Assembly: GCF_043641665.1 (NCBI RefSeq)
Contig: NC_092191.1
Span: 20,491,501 to 20,555,500, forward strand
Direction of reading: 5' to 3'
Length of the DNA: 64,000 nt
Source: Enoplosus armatus
Lineage: Eukaryota > Chordata > Actinopteri > Centrarchiformes > Enoplosidae
Below are positions 22,701 through 33,825 of this stretch, one piece after another. The number at the start of each line of letters is the position of its first letter. Positions within the stretch are counted from its first letter, which is position 1. The position numbers and the translations under genes are program-made. Below the pieces are notes generated by a model. It did not search any database. It was given only the letters and a program-made list of their open reading frames with translations, and had not been told where the DNA came from.

Positions 22701-25700
22701 TCTCATGGCTGACCAGAGAATTCCATTGGTCTTTTGCAATGGCCAGGTGGCGTGATGTAACATTTTGCGGTGGTGGAATGATGGTCAGCATATCCTGAAA
22801 GGGATACCAATGGCGATCCTCCCTCAACGGCCAGAAAAAGCGGTTTTCCCCCGCTCTGTGCATACATTTCACCTGGCAGTGGGTCTCATTCACCTCTTGG
22901 ATGATCCCTGGGTAGATGTAGCCCTCATACAGCAGGACACACCATTTACCCACAACCTCTGGAGTGTGCCACTGCTCTTCTTCTGGTGTGCTATGTGTTA
23001 GGCGTTCTGTGTGGTCATCTGTGGAATTAAAGCTGAAGCTTTTGGTTTTTTGGCAATTACATTCCAGATTCCCATTTGCAGAACACATGCAGCTGATGTC
23101 GCGGTACAACATTTTCCCAGGTGAAAGAGTAATCACCTGGCAAGACAAGGCAAGATCAGTCATACACAAGTTAGTTCAAAGTGCTTTACCTAAATAAGAA
23201 TCATGGAGAAACAGTGAAGTGAATACCTGGTGAAGCCTCATTGTGGATGGTACCGCTGGAAGGTCAGCTGGCATTTCCTTCACTGCATCATCCACATCTT
23301 GCTCCTGAATGTAAAACAATTTCACCTTTGTTTGTCCATCACTCAGAGCCTGGTAAAGGGACATTGGGAATATCAACTCCTTGGCTGACTCCTTGGCTCT
23401 TCAGTGTGCCACCTATGCCATCTGGGGCTCCTCAAAGTAATTCCAAGTTCCCCTTGTAAACCCCTTCTTAAAAATTTCAGTGCAAAAAAGGTAAAAGTTT
23501 CTACGCTGTTTGTATTGTGTTCAGGGCCCATCGCTCAAAAAATGCACAGTTGTCACATCTGGGAATTTTTCTCTGATTTCCTTCAGAATGGGGGTCCATG
23601 TGTTTCCATACTGCAGGTGGTCCCTTCAATCTTGATGCCGATATGGTGCAGAAGGATGTAGGGGCCGATTCTCCCCCCACATGATAAACACCAGTGTGTA
23701 AAGTGGCCTGTTGGTGGGACGCACCAAAATGAACAGATTGCACTTCTGCACTGTATTTGCAAGCATAGTTTTCTGAGAAATCAACATGAGAAGTACACAT
23801 TTGTTGGCAGGGAGGTTCTGCTTCAGGGCCCGTGAGAAAGCATACTGCTGCCTGATGTTGTAGAGATGACGCTTAAACTTCTGGAGCAAAGTGGCAAATG
23901 TTTCCACCAGCTCTTCTCGTGAGGATTCATATTCTTTTTTCAAAGTGACCTTTGAGGTTACTCCAGAATCATCTTTGCGCTTTTTGTCAACAGTTGCCCA
24001 GTGAAGGTAGGAGACACTATCTGTAGCTTTGTAATGGCCTGTGAGTGGATAGCTCTTATTGCTGCACTTGTCACATTCTCCATACATATACTGATGAAGC
24101 TTTTTAGCAATGAAGCCAAGATTTTCATGTTGTTTGCACATACATGTTTCACGATCTGCCAATGTTGGGTGCACAACCCAATAGGGACGAAGTCTGCAAA
24201 ACAGCGAGTATGACAGCTGGATGTTGGTCTGCTCAGCGAGGAACCTCAAATGCAGGTTCTTCACTGAATCCAGAAGTAGTCTTTTCTGCATTTTCTTTTT
24301 TCCTTTTGTGACCGTTTGCTTTTTTCCAGTAGTGATCCTGCTCACATCGTCACGTGCAAAATATGACGTAACCTTTTCTCTTAGTCTCGCACCAATTCCA
24401 GTGTATTCCTTCCTCTTGTAGTCGCAGACATTTTCATTTCCCAGGTTCTTCCATCTTCTCCTTGAAAATCCAAGTACCTCCTGTGCCAATTTCTGCAGCC
24501 TGTACTTCTTCAGGATTTTGCTGGTGATTACTGCGGCAATGAGTTGGCTGTGACTCTCGCTCTTTGATTTTTTGTACTTCGTACGCACTTCCTCAGCTAC
24601 TGCTGTATGGAACAGCAGGGTTCTTCTTAGGGATGTCTGCGAAGCTTCCCTAAGTATTTTGTTGACTTTGGCTCTTGGAGATGGACGAGCCATTTTCAAT
24701 CGTTGAAGCCGTTTCCTGTATTTTTCTGTTTTCTGTTCTGCTCTTCTCAACTTTTCTTCTAGTTCCTCTTCGTTCCTTTTTGATTTTTTTTGGGCAGCCC
24801 ATTTTCTTCTTCTCCCAGTATCACTTTGCCTAAAAGAAACATATAAGCATTCATTTTGTTCCATAACAATTTCACCTGCAGCAAAATGGGCATTAGCGGC
24901 CTTTACCATTTTGTGCTTACACTAACTTACATTCCTCAATAACATTATTGTATCCTTACCTTGAAGTCCCAGGTTGAGAGCTGGAGCTAGATTCTGGATA
25001 TTCTGCCCTAAAAGGGATTTCTGGTGTGACTGGAGGTTCAGGGGTGATTGGAGGGGTTAATTACCCCTTCAGGTAACTTTCTCCTGGCTTTACTCCTCTC
25101 ATGAGCCTCTCTCTCACTGCTTTCCTGTTTCTACATCTTTTTTTCCATTTCTCTCTTTCTTTTAGTAAGTACTGTTGTCTCCTCTGTACATCAGCATCAC
25201 GCTTTGCACGGTAGCGTCTCTGCTTTTCAGCAGCACTCAATGGTGGGCCACACTGTAAGAAAAGCAATTTATCTAACTTAATTTAGTGTCCCCTATTATG
25301 AATTGTAACTCATTGTTTGAATACAGTTTGATTTATGTCAAGTTAATCATCCCATCAAGGTAGTTCCTGCAACCATAATCAATTTGGACCACCATTAGGA
25401 AATTAAAGGAAACAATACAGTCTGTAAAATTCAGGAAAGTGTTTACAATATGTAGATTAACTAAATTCTATTTCAGATAATGTAAATTATTGAATTGAAT
25501 CATAAATAATAGTTTCTGAAGTCTGAGTTAACTCGAGGAAATGCAACCCTGTTAATGTAGTGCAACCCTGTTACTCTAATCACAGTAACAGGGTTGCAAG
25601 TAACAGGGTTGCAAATCCATGCTAATGTTAGCTTTTTCTCAGGAGTACAAGCTAGCTTTTTAGCTAGCTGTTACTGCTGACCAAGAGGACACACTTACAT

Positions 25701-25737
25701 ATGTAAAAAAGTCGCTGCTTTCTTCTTGTTCTACCAT
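22696..25737 (-). pseudogene. broken four-exon transposase-like gene (metazoan DFxENY/SDG family)
   Basis: Exons on the minus strand are 25737-25699 (ATG, 13 codons, donor GTAAGT), 25252-24960, 24829-23227 and 23136-22696, with consensus GT/AG sites and compatible phases. Exon 2 has a basic region (EKQRRYRAKRDADVQRR). Exon 3 has a Lys/Glu-rich coiled-coil-like segment, then a DDVSRITTGKK block, an ETCMCKQHENL Cys/His motif and VDFSENYACK. Exon 4 ends with a WCVLLYEG...KCMHRAGENRFFWP block. I recognise these as a widespread uncharacterised family in fish and cnidarians. The DFSEN and FLSDG acids look like an RNase H/DDE core, which is inference. Lesions: TAA at 25061-25063, a 1-base loss near 23788, an extra base in a C run at 23590-23594, TGA at 23521-23523 where a Cys codon is expected, a loss over the expected SHGKG near 23430, and a frame change near 23360. 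Confidence 0.8.
25543..25612. repeat. cluster of four GCAACCCTGTTAC motifs in intron 1
   Basis: The copies are 25543-25555 (+, last base A), 25562-25574 (+), 25585-25597 (-) and 25600-25612 (-). The middle two form a perfect 13-bp inverted repeat with a 10-base loop. Motif clusters of this kind resemble the subterminal transposase-binding repeats of DNA transposons. Confidence 0.85.
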
Positions 25738-25751
25738 GCTAAAAAGGTTAT

Positions 25752-25765
25752 GGTAACAGGGTTGC
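25752..25765 (-). repeat. 14-bp inverted repeat, right copy, just upstream of the gene start
   Basis: GGTAACAGGGTTGC begins 15 bases upstream of the minus-strand ATG at 25737. It mirrors 22084-22097 exactly. It could be a terminal repeat, a promoter-proximal transposase site, or both. Confidence 0.75.
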
Positions 25766-26089
25766 GTGCATGTTGTGGGACACATGTTCCATAAATAATA
25801 ATTATTATTTGAAATATTATGTTTATTAATTTTTTCCCCCCCACAGTTACAAGAAACAGCAATGAAACAAATAATACCAAAAAAATGAGATTTAAATAGG
25901 TGGGACAAGAGAAAAATGGCATTTTAGGGGGTACTCCAGACTTATTTGGTATTTTTAAAACTATTCTCAAGCATTTTTTTCTCCTAGTTTTTTTAGATTT
26001 GGTCTCAGGACGAGTAAATTTACACAGAAACTGCATATTTTAGTATTTTGTATATGGATTATTTAAAATTTGATGGGTGGGATGTAAAA

Positions 26090-26713
26090 TTTGCTAGTCA
26101 TTGCTACTTCACTGTTAGCACATTTCATTTACACCAAAGCTAACATATCCAGCAACATAGATAGATAAAGGTAGATGCTAGCTTTACGCTTCGCTAAAAC
26201 TTCATTTTACTCTTAGCAACGTTTACAGCAACCTGTCACATGAAATGCTAACATTATCGGTTGGTTTAAGCTCTTAGCCTACCAGCTAGTTAGCTAACAA
26301 AGCCACAAGTCAGTTGTTGTCTAAGCTAACTAGTTGCAACAAGCATACGAGCACAAGTGTTGTTTGTGACTGAGGCCTGGTCCTTTTTCTCACTGATAAT
26401 GTTTGAACATTATCAGACGCTGTCAAATTGTTTTTTTCTAAATATGGTATGGTAGTATGGTTTTGCTAGTCATTGCTACTTCACTGTTAGCGCATTTCAT
26501 TTACACCAAAGCTAATATATCCAGCAACATAGATAGATAAAGGTAGATGCTAGCTTTACGCTTCGCTAAAACGTCATTTTACTCTTAGCAACGTTTACAG
26601 CAACCTAACTGTCACATGAAATGCTAACATTATCGGTTGGTTTAAGCTCTTAGCCTACCAGCTAGTTAGCTAACAAAGCCACAAGTCAGTTGTTGTCTAA
26701 GCTAACTAGTTGC
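26090..26713 (+). repeat. tandem duplication, 372-bp unit
   Basis: Unit 1 runs 26090-26461 and unit 2 starts at 26462 with the same TTTGCTAGTCATTGCTACTT opening and keeps about 252 bases. They differ by a few substitutions and small indels. The first part of a third copy sits beyond the insertion at 21681-21893. Confidence 0.9.
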
Positions 26714-28207
26714 TACGACGAGAGCACAGATGAGACTAAATTAGGCTAAAGACAAGTGTCACAGCAACTAACATCTGAAAATAGACTTAACAGACACACA
26801 CACACACACACACACACTGCAAACAGTTTTTTTTCTAGTTTGGTTTTTGTTTATCTCTAATTTATGCATATCCAATTCCAAAACGCAGTGATGGGGCGAG
26901 ATGCGGTTTCTACATTTGTGATGCAACTTCAAGCCTCTGTACAACCGATATTCTAATTATGTGTGACATTATAGTAGCTGCTGCTATATTGCTTTGGTAC
27001 GACATTTAATATCCAACAATAAAGCACAGGAAAATCTAGAGCTCTTTTGCAGCCGAAATTCATTGCAACCTGCGAAGGTGAAGTGAAGGTGTCAACCGCC
27101 ATTGGCTCCCATTTGAAGTTGATTTTGAAATTCAAGTGGAATTTAGTGGCTGTCGACCACAGATGCGTGTAGGGTGACAATGACAAAGTAAAAGACTTAA
27201 ACAGGTTTAGAGTTACTGAGGTGACAACGCAGTCACTCCCAGCAGGTGGGAAAGAGGCCTGGTGTGCTTGTGCATGAGCGTGGGTTAGGGGTCGGGGAGG
27301 TCAGCGGGTGGTTGCCTGGATTCCTTCATGCTAGTGTTTAGCTGCGCTGCTGCAGATCCTGTGTTTTTAACCATGACAGCTGCTAATCTCCCGTCTCGAC
27401 AGCCCAACCTGACTGACTGGAAATAGAGGTGTTTGTGCATATGCTTGTGTGTGCACATGAAACTTTGTCCTTCGTGTGTACATGCTTGAACTTGAACCAA
27501 GTGTAAGCTGACACAGCAAAGTCCTCCTAATTAGCGTGGGGATATATTTGCTTTTCCCTTAGGATAGTTAAGGATAAGACACATGATCTATGTGAACTAA
27601 TATCAACAACAGGTTAAATGCACAGAGCAGATGCAGACATCTTGCATCGTGCTTGCTCTAGCTGCAGTTACAGCGTTTTAATAAACAAATATTAAATGAA
27701 AATAAGATATAATAAAGGGATTTAGTATCTCTCCCCCAGGGTTATGTCCTGATGGTGTGGCATCATTAATCACATAAGTTCACACGGTTTAATCAAAGGA
27801 CGCTATTGGTCAACGGCGCAAACGGCGCGTGTTTACTCCTCTGTCAATTCCAATTCGAATATTCCATTCGATATCCATGCATTTATTTTGCTGTGCAATC
27901 ACACTACTTTAAATGCTGGTGTGGCCAGGTCTTTAAATTGATGAATAAAATGGCGGAGAAAAAGTAAAAATGTTGTTTGTTTGTTAGTTTTGGTAGCTGG
28001 ACAAAACATCCCTGAGGGTGGAATGGCACTGGGGGAATTTGGATTTATCTGATCTCAGTATTTCGGCTGATCATTGGACTTCCTTCACTTTGAAATGACT
28101 TGAACGTTTCTGACTTCCGAACGGTTTAGGTCTGTTTTCAGTGCAGGTAGCGCCACGGACCCCTGCGTTGGCGCTGTGTGTCTTGGGTAACATTTGAATT
28201 CCCTGGA
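26714..28207. other. intergenic with a (CA)n tract
   Basis: A CA run lies at 26791-26818. No gene is visible. Confidence 0.5.
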
Positions 28208-28378
28208 GCGCCTTGGTAGCCGAACGGTTGCGGCGCATGCCGCGTGGCCCCTGCAACGTCGCCGCTGTGATTCCAGCCGATGCCCTCTGTTGCGCGTTGT
28301 CCCTCGCTCCCCCCGTTTCATGTCTGCCGCTGCTAACTAATAACGGTGAAAGAATCCCCAAAGAATATTCTTAAAAAA
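28208..28378 (+). mobile_element. tRNA-derived SINE
   Basis: The head TTGGTAGCCGAACGGTTGCG resembles a Leu/Ser-tRNA A-box region. GCATGCCGCGTGGCCCC and GATTCCAGCC follow where the B box lies, then a body with CTCGCTCCCCCCGTTTCATG and TGTCTGCC, and an A-rich end. The arrangement matches a SINE common in percomorph fish. The B box is damaged (GTGATTCC instead of GGTTCGATTCC), so this copy is probably silent. Confidence 0.85.
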
Positions 28379-28660
28379 CAAACAGCAAAAACTTCCTGGC
28401 GAGCACCAAAACTAATACTCACTGACACAGTTACTCAACTCACTAACCTACTCCTCAGTCTCAGGCAGGAGTCTCATTCCGACTCTTGGCCCACGAAACT
28501 GTATTTGATGTCTTTCTATGCTTGTTCAGCACAGAGCATAATGACAGCCTAAGTATACTGTATATATGTATGTTCCTCTCCCGCAGCCTCTCCGTTGCAG
28601 GGCCTCTACAGTACATGACGTGCCTGAGTGAGTGGCATGAGTGGGGTGACTGAGTTCACA

Positions 28661-28692
<32 letters not shown>

Positions 28693-28831
28693 AAGAGAGA
28701 GAGAGGGAGGGAGGTAGAGATAGACAGGACAACTGGGGTCGGCTGACCACAGAGGAATTCTCCCTGCAGGCTTCAGGGCCCACAGCTGATCGTAGCACAT
28801 GGTAATTAGTTTACCTCAGTGTACACACACA

Positions 28832-28870
<39 letters not shown>
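28661..28870. repeat. (TG)n, (GA)n and (CA)n tracts
   Basis: TG at 28661-28680 passes into GA-rich sequence to about 28710. CA-rich sequence lies at 28823-28870. Confidence 0.9.
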
Positions 28871-28872
<2 letters not shown>

Positions 28873-29681
28873 AAGAACGCTACCACACTCTTACATAGCA
28901 AAAACACATCTTTTACACACATAACATTTATAGACTTTCCTGAAACCCATCAGAAGGACTTTGTCAAACACATGACAGTGCACGTGTGGAAGTGGGTCAA
29001 AGTGTGGGCAAAGCGCACGCAGTGTTTGTTTTGACGTGTGTGGACACCAAGACGGGTGGAGTCGCCCCAAACCAGGACAGTCCAGGACAGTCAAACGCTG
29101 TCAAACCCGGTACACAAAGTCCTGGAGGACATATTGTTCTGATGACCATCTAAGCATTTTTCTTATCCAAAGTTTTATTCTTGTCAGGGTGAGAAAGAAT
29201 CCCAGACCACATTTTGATGAGAGACAATAACAGTAAATCATAATCGTGCCATGTGCATTTGTGTAGGAAATGTCAGGAAACGGTGAAATGTGCCCGTTGA
29301 AAGTTCGGAGAGTCCAAAGTGAATCTCCAAATGTCTTGTTTTTTCCAACTAACAGTAGAACACATTACATTTAAGATGATGAACAGGGGAAAAAAAAATG
29401 AGGGCTTGGCAGAAGTAGAAACAAATATTTTTGCAAAATGGAAAATTATTACTACTGTGCAACTGGGACTAGTTTATGCAAAATGTCGACTTGTTTCACA
29501 CACTTAGTTTCGCTCTGAATGCATCTAGTATACATATGGTTTGCTATGTAAATGAACTGCATGTGCTGAAACTAGTTCATGTACGTCTCGTAATGTGTGG
29601 TATTAAGGTGTTGACCATCATATGACCGGATCAGTGCACTATAAAAACACAGCCACATGACATATGTGCATACACACATAC

Positions 29682-29718
<37 letters not shown>

Positions 29719-30098
29719 TGGTTCAATAGGAAACATCACACCACCTCTTCCTCTCTTGACTTTTCAGGCCGCACCCAAAACGGCAACCCTCGTCGAGCTG
29801 GACGCCACGGCCACCTTGACTCCGCCCTCCTGCCCTCTTGGTGTGTGCTAATTGATCATGAGACCATGGAAACACACCATGGAGAGGGTAAGAGATGGAG
29901 AGAGGGAGATACGCAAAAAGAGAGGAGAAGAAACTGATGTAAACACAGCTGGGAGAAAAGAGATGGGGAGAGACGGGAAAGTCCACCATTTAGAGACTGA
30001 GTTAGAGTTATTGAATAACTCTTCTTTTAACTCAATTTTTCAATTACTTTACAAACTCCAGGAAACCAGGGTAAAAGACTTTTGGGAAATGTTTCTTA

Positions 30099-30131
<33 letters not shown>

Positions 30132-30639
30132 TTGTTGTGCGCATGAATGAAGATTTCTAAGGAAAGTCAATGAATTTAAATCAGATTTTTGGATGAAATG
30201 TGACAATAATAATAATAATTTTATACCTGTGGCTTGTACGCGACCCAAGATGTTTTCTCACTGCTCCAAGCCAGGGGACGACCAGAAAAACAAGGAAATC
30301 AGTTCACTTCTCTGGATTTCCTTGTGACCCTCAGTGTATGTTGCTGCCGCGTACAATACGTTGCCTACAGTCTGCCTACAGTCCATGTTGCAGTGTCCTG
30401 TGATAAACCGCTTTATGATGAGCATCTCGCTGCCTGGTCCATGTGCTCTTGTCGAGCTAGACGGGGAGCACATGACACGGTGTGGATGTGCTGTGAGTTG
30501 TTTTAAATAAGAGAGAGACAGTTGAAGGCTGTAAAGGGTTCACCAAAAATACAAAACACACAATGGTATACAACATACCAACTTTTTAGCCGTAATCTCT
30601 GCCATCCACACTGTTCAGATCCTCTATGTCCTGCTGCTA
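28871..30639. other. intergenic with CA and TG tracts
   Basis: CA at 29686-29715 and TG at 30103-30129. No gene is visible. Apparent frames overlap the tracts. Confidence 0.5.
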
Positions 30640-30725
30640 TTAAAGGAATAGTTTAGACCGAGACTTAGACAGGGGGGAGACGGGCACCACCCTCGTGTCT
30701 GTTTCGGCAAACATGAAGCCACAGC
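30640..30725 (+). mobile_element. palindromic fish MITE-like repeat, fragment
   Basis: TTAAAGGAATAGTTTAGACC, then a CACCCTCGTGTCTGT block and ATGAAGCCACAGCCAGCAGC match one arm of the repeat family seen at 15029-15347, as known from fish. The partner arm is not evident. Confidence 0.5.
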
Positions 30726-30899
30726 CAGCAGCGGTTGCCTTGGAGACATGAGAGCGGAATTCAAGCCCCAAAGCCGCGTCGGAACTACAGCCACAGCTAC
30801 TCGCCTCCTTCGCGGCCTCATCGGGTGGAGCTGGTGACGGCAGAGGGCTTATGGGAAATGATGTTCTAAAAACAGAAATATCAAATAAACAACTTCATT

Positions 30900-31410
30900 A
30901 GATTGTTCTTCTTGCGTAGTACTTTACATACTTTACAAAACGTTTCCCTTCGGCTCTGGTGCTAGCGTTTATTGCTAACACCCTCACTCGCACTAAAAGC
31001 CACGAATACATCCTTATTACATTCATTAAACAAAGTCTGTCGTTAACAATGTGCCGTCTTCCGCTATTCCACCAGCACACAAACACGCCCCAACCCCACA
31101 CAGACACACACACACAAACGGACGCTAAGCTCATTACACCATCTAGCAGTCAGGGCATCCACGTTCCACTCATTACAGTGTGAGTCACCCTCAGGTCACC
31201 TCTGCCCCCCTTTTTGACTTACAGACGTAGCTAACGTGACCCGTCTGATAGACGTCTAACAGAATCACGCACTGCTGCACTGCTCATCCGATGTGTGTGT
31301 GTGTGTGTGATCGTCACTCCGGGCAGCTGACACGGACCCAAAACACCGTGACCTTCAGCGTGACCCCAGGTGTCTCCTGGAAACACCACAGGAAATGAAA
31401 GAAAAGGAGC

Positions 31411-31447
<37 letters not shown>

Positions 31448-32406
31448 CGTGTGTACAATGTGAAAATAATTATTCAATCTCAGGGGTCAGTTGGTATGTG
31501 TGTGTGTGTGTGCGTGTGTGTGTAGTAGTAGTGTCATTTGATTACATTAGCCAGACACTGAGTACATTTCAGTGCTACCACAAATGGTTTTAAAAATACA
31601 CAGTTAGGTTTTGAGGCGTCTTAGCATCATGTGAAGCTATGAGTGTGTGAGTGTGTGTGAGTGCTTTTCTTTATGTGTTCTTTTCTTTAACCCTTCATAC
31701 TTCTATGCTTATCTCGGCCATTTTAAATTTGACCTATTGGCTGACATTATCATACTTGTGGTCTAATGCATGCGTCTATGTCGCGTTTGCATGCTGGGAA
31801 TTTGCATGTGAAACCATGCAGGGACTGAAAGCATGGTTTAACCCTCAAAGCGCTGACTCATATTAGCCTGCTAGGGAACTGGCTCTGTCATACTCTTGCA
31901 GCTCTGCTGAGAAGCGCCCTTTTATCTCTCTTCTCAGAAGATTCTGGATGGATTTATTTGAAACAGTATTCAGATCAGAGTGAAACTGAAAAGGGCTCTT
32001 GTGATATCAGCCGTTTGTGTCTTATCTGTTCCCCTGCTGGACCAGGTCTCTGACTCAGAGTCTGGTTTCTCACTCATTCATGGTTACACGCGACGTTGCA
32101 TAGTGATCATCTATGTCCCAGCAGATGGCTTGTCTACGTTTTTTTGCGTAATTGAAAACATCCTCTGTTTTCCCTGCACGGACAGAGGGGACAAAACTAG
32201 GAAAATAAAACCAGAGCTTTCGGGGTTTTAGCTTGAATGGGATTTGTGATAATACTGATAATTTATAATAACACGGGATATTAAAACACGCTTGGAGCCA
32301 GCCATACGTGGTACATCAGCCTTTTCCTCTGGTCTCTGTAGGTTTAAGGAGTGGAGTACAGTATATAAACGTGTTAAATTTAGCTCCACCGCGATCATCA
32401 CTGTGA
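30900..32406. other. intergenic with TG tracts
   Basis: TG runs lie at 31291-31308, 31411-31443 and 31498-31525. No gene is visible. Confidence 0.5.
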
Positions 32407-32624
32407 CAGTGGTTCCCAACCTTTTTGGCGTGGGACCCCTTCAAATGAAACAATGTCTGCTTGCGACCCCGCTTCACAGACACCATTTGTTTACAGGTTG
32501 AGACCGTCTCAACAGAAATGTGTTTTTTTTTTCTGCTTTTCTGTCCTCTTAAATATCTTGCGACCCCTTACATTTGTCTTGTGACCCCTTGTGGGGGTCA
32601 CGACCCCAAGGTTGGGAACCACTG
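32407..32624 (+). mobile_element. hAT-type MITE
   Basis: The 218-bp element has inverted ends: CAGTGGTTCCCAACCTT on the left and the same sequence as reverse complement on the right. Inside are repeated GCGACCCC / GTGACCCC blocks. CAGTGGTTC-type termini belong to hAT elements. The flanking 8-mers CACTGTGA and GTCTATAT do not match, so the target duplication has decayed or the copy was rearranged. Confidence 0.85.
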
Positions 32625-32796
32625 GTCTATATGACATTAAAATGCTGATATTAATATATAATATACATATAATATTACACATATAATGAATACAAATACA
32701 CATTCTGAAAGGGGTATTTCCACGTAATGAGTGCTTTTACTTTGAATGCTTCAGTACAATTGAGTTCGCTAATAGCCCTGAAACATCTAACTGTAA

Positions 32797-32836
32797 CAGA
32801 AAGACAAGACAAATAGAGGGGACTTTATTGTGACAG
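32797..32836 (-). mobile_element. retroposon tail relic
   Basis: On the minus strand the segment reads CAATAAAGTCCCC followed by TCTATTTGTCTTGTCTT, which resembles the 3' tail of fish LINE/SINE elements. The body is not recognisable. Confidence 0.4.
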
Positions 32837-33035
32837 TCATGCAGTGAAGATAAGACGACACATTGACAAGATGACTGCGTGTGGTGTCGCCAGCTCTTCA
32901 CATAGGCCGGCCATGGAGTAATACACTTTGAGCTGACTGCGGCTTTTCCACCGGCAACTGTTCAACTCAATGAAAACAAACATGACAACACATATCTGTA
33001 TCAGATGTTGTTGACTGTCACCGTCCAGTTTCTGT

Positions 33036-33488
33036 ACGTGTGTGTGTGTGTGTGTCTTGATCCATATTTTCTGTGTCCTTGTACTGTGCCCGTGTCCGTG
33101 GCTACAGAGGCCCATTTGGGACAGAAAGCCCTGAGGGAGTGGAATAAAAACTGGATAACTGTATCTGGTTGTGGTCAGACCAGTCATAACCTATAATGCA
33201 GCGTGAGGAACATCTCTGGCCTGGGGACAATACCTTATGAGACAATACTCTGGCTAATGCTATTTAATATGGCGGGCAGCTGTCTATCTGGGCGTCTACC
33301 TGCCTGTCTGCCTGTTCTTCGTCTAATATTTCATGTTTTTTTAAATCTGGTGCTGCGTACCTGATCTGCTGGCTTTTTTTTTTTAATGGAAACTCTCTCC
33401 TCCCTGATGTAACTGCTTCCTCGTCTCAGGTTTCCCAGTCATGCCTGACTCATCCCCGCGGACAAACAGGCCTTCATGCTTCTTTGTG

Positions 33489-33524
<36 letters not shown>

Positions 33525-33825
33525 TGGGAAGGCATCACTCATTCTTAATTGCCTGTGAACATGCAACCAGACTCGTCTTGCGGTTTTGCAAAAAGAAAAA
33601 AAAAAAAAAGGTTTGTTAAAGTGTTTGCAGGACACTTGAAATCCATCAGTGTAAGATGACGCCTCAGTTGCGCGGACTGTGCTTTGTACACATTCATCAT
33701 CATCATCACACAACTGCATTGCATGATTCAAAATGCAGAAACAGTGACAAAGAAAGTTGAGTTCAGACAGCGCTGACTGACATTTGTGTCAGTATGGCAT
33801 GACACACACACACACACACACACAC
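33036..33825. repeat. microsatellites (TG)n and (CA)n
   Basis: TG at 33036-33054 and 33490-33522, poly-A at 33594-33609 and CA at 33802-33825, separated by ordinary non-coding DNA. Confidence 0.9.

Larger units (their letters stand above)
21894..26089 (-). mobile_element. approx. 4.2-kb insertion carrying a transposase-like gene
   Basis: Sequence continuity of the flanking 372-bp tandem unit is broken at 21893 and resumes at about 26070-26090, so about 4.2 kb has been inserted. Inside lie a four-exon minus-strand broken gene and seven copies of a GCAACCCTGTTAC motif. Two copies form a perfect 14-bp inverted repeat at 22084-22097 and 25752-25765. I could not find a clear inverted repeat at the outer boundaries, so the true element might be 22084-25765. 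Superfamily unknown to me. Confidence 0.6.

Noticed and set aside
24830..24909. ATG at 24909 as the start of a 427-codon gene
   Set aside because: It lies in the intron. The splice acceptor at 24830 joins the downstream frame to exon 2 in phase, so the apparent start is an artefact.
25543..25612. CRISPR-like array from repeated 13-mers
   Set aside because: Repeats are short, in both orientations and irregularly spaced, in animal DNA. They fit transposon sites.
21681..26443. Long terminal repeat retrotransposon, based on direct repeats around an insert
   Set aside because: The direct repeats continue as an outside tandem array, lack TG...CA ends and a primer-binding site, and the insert shows no gag or reverse transcriptase.
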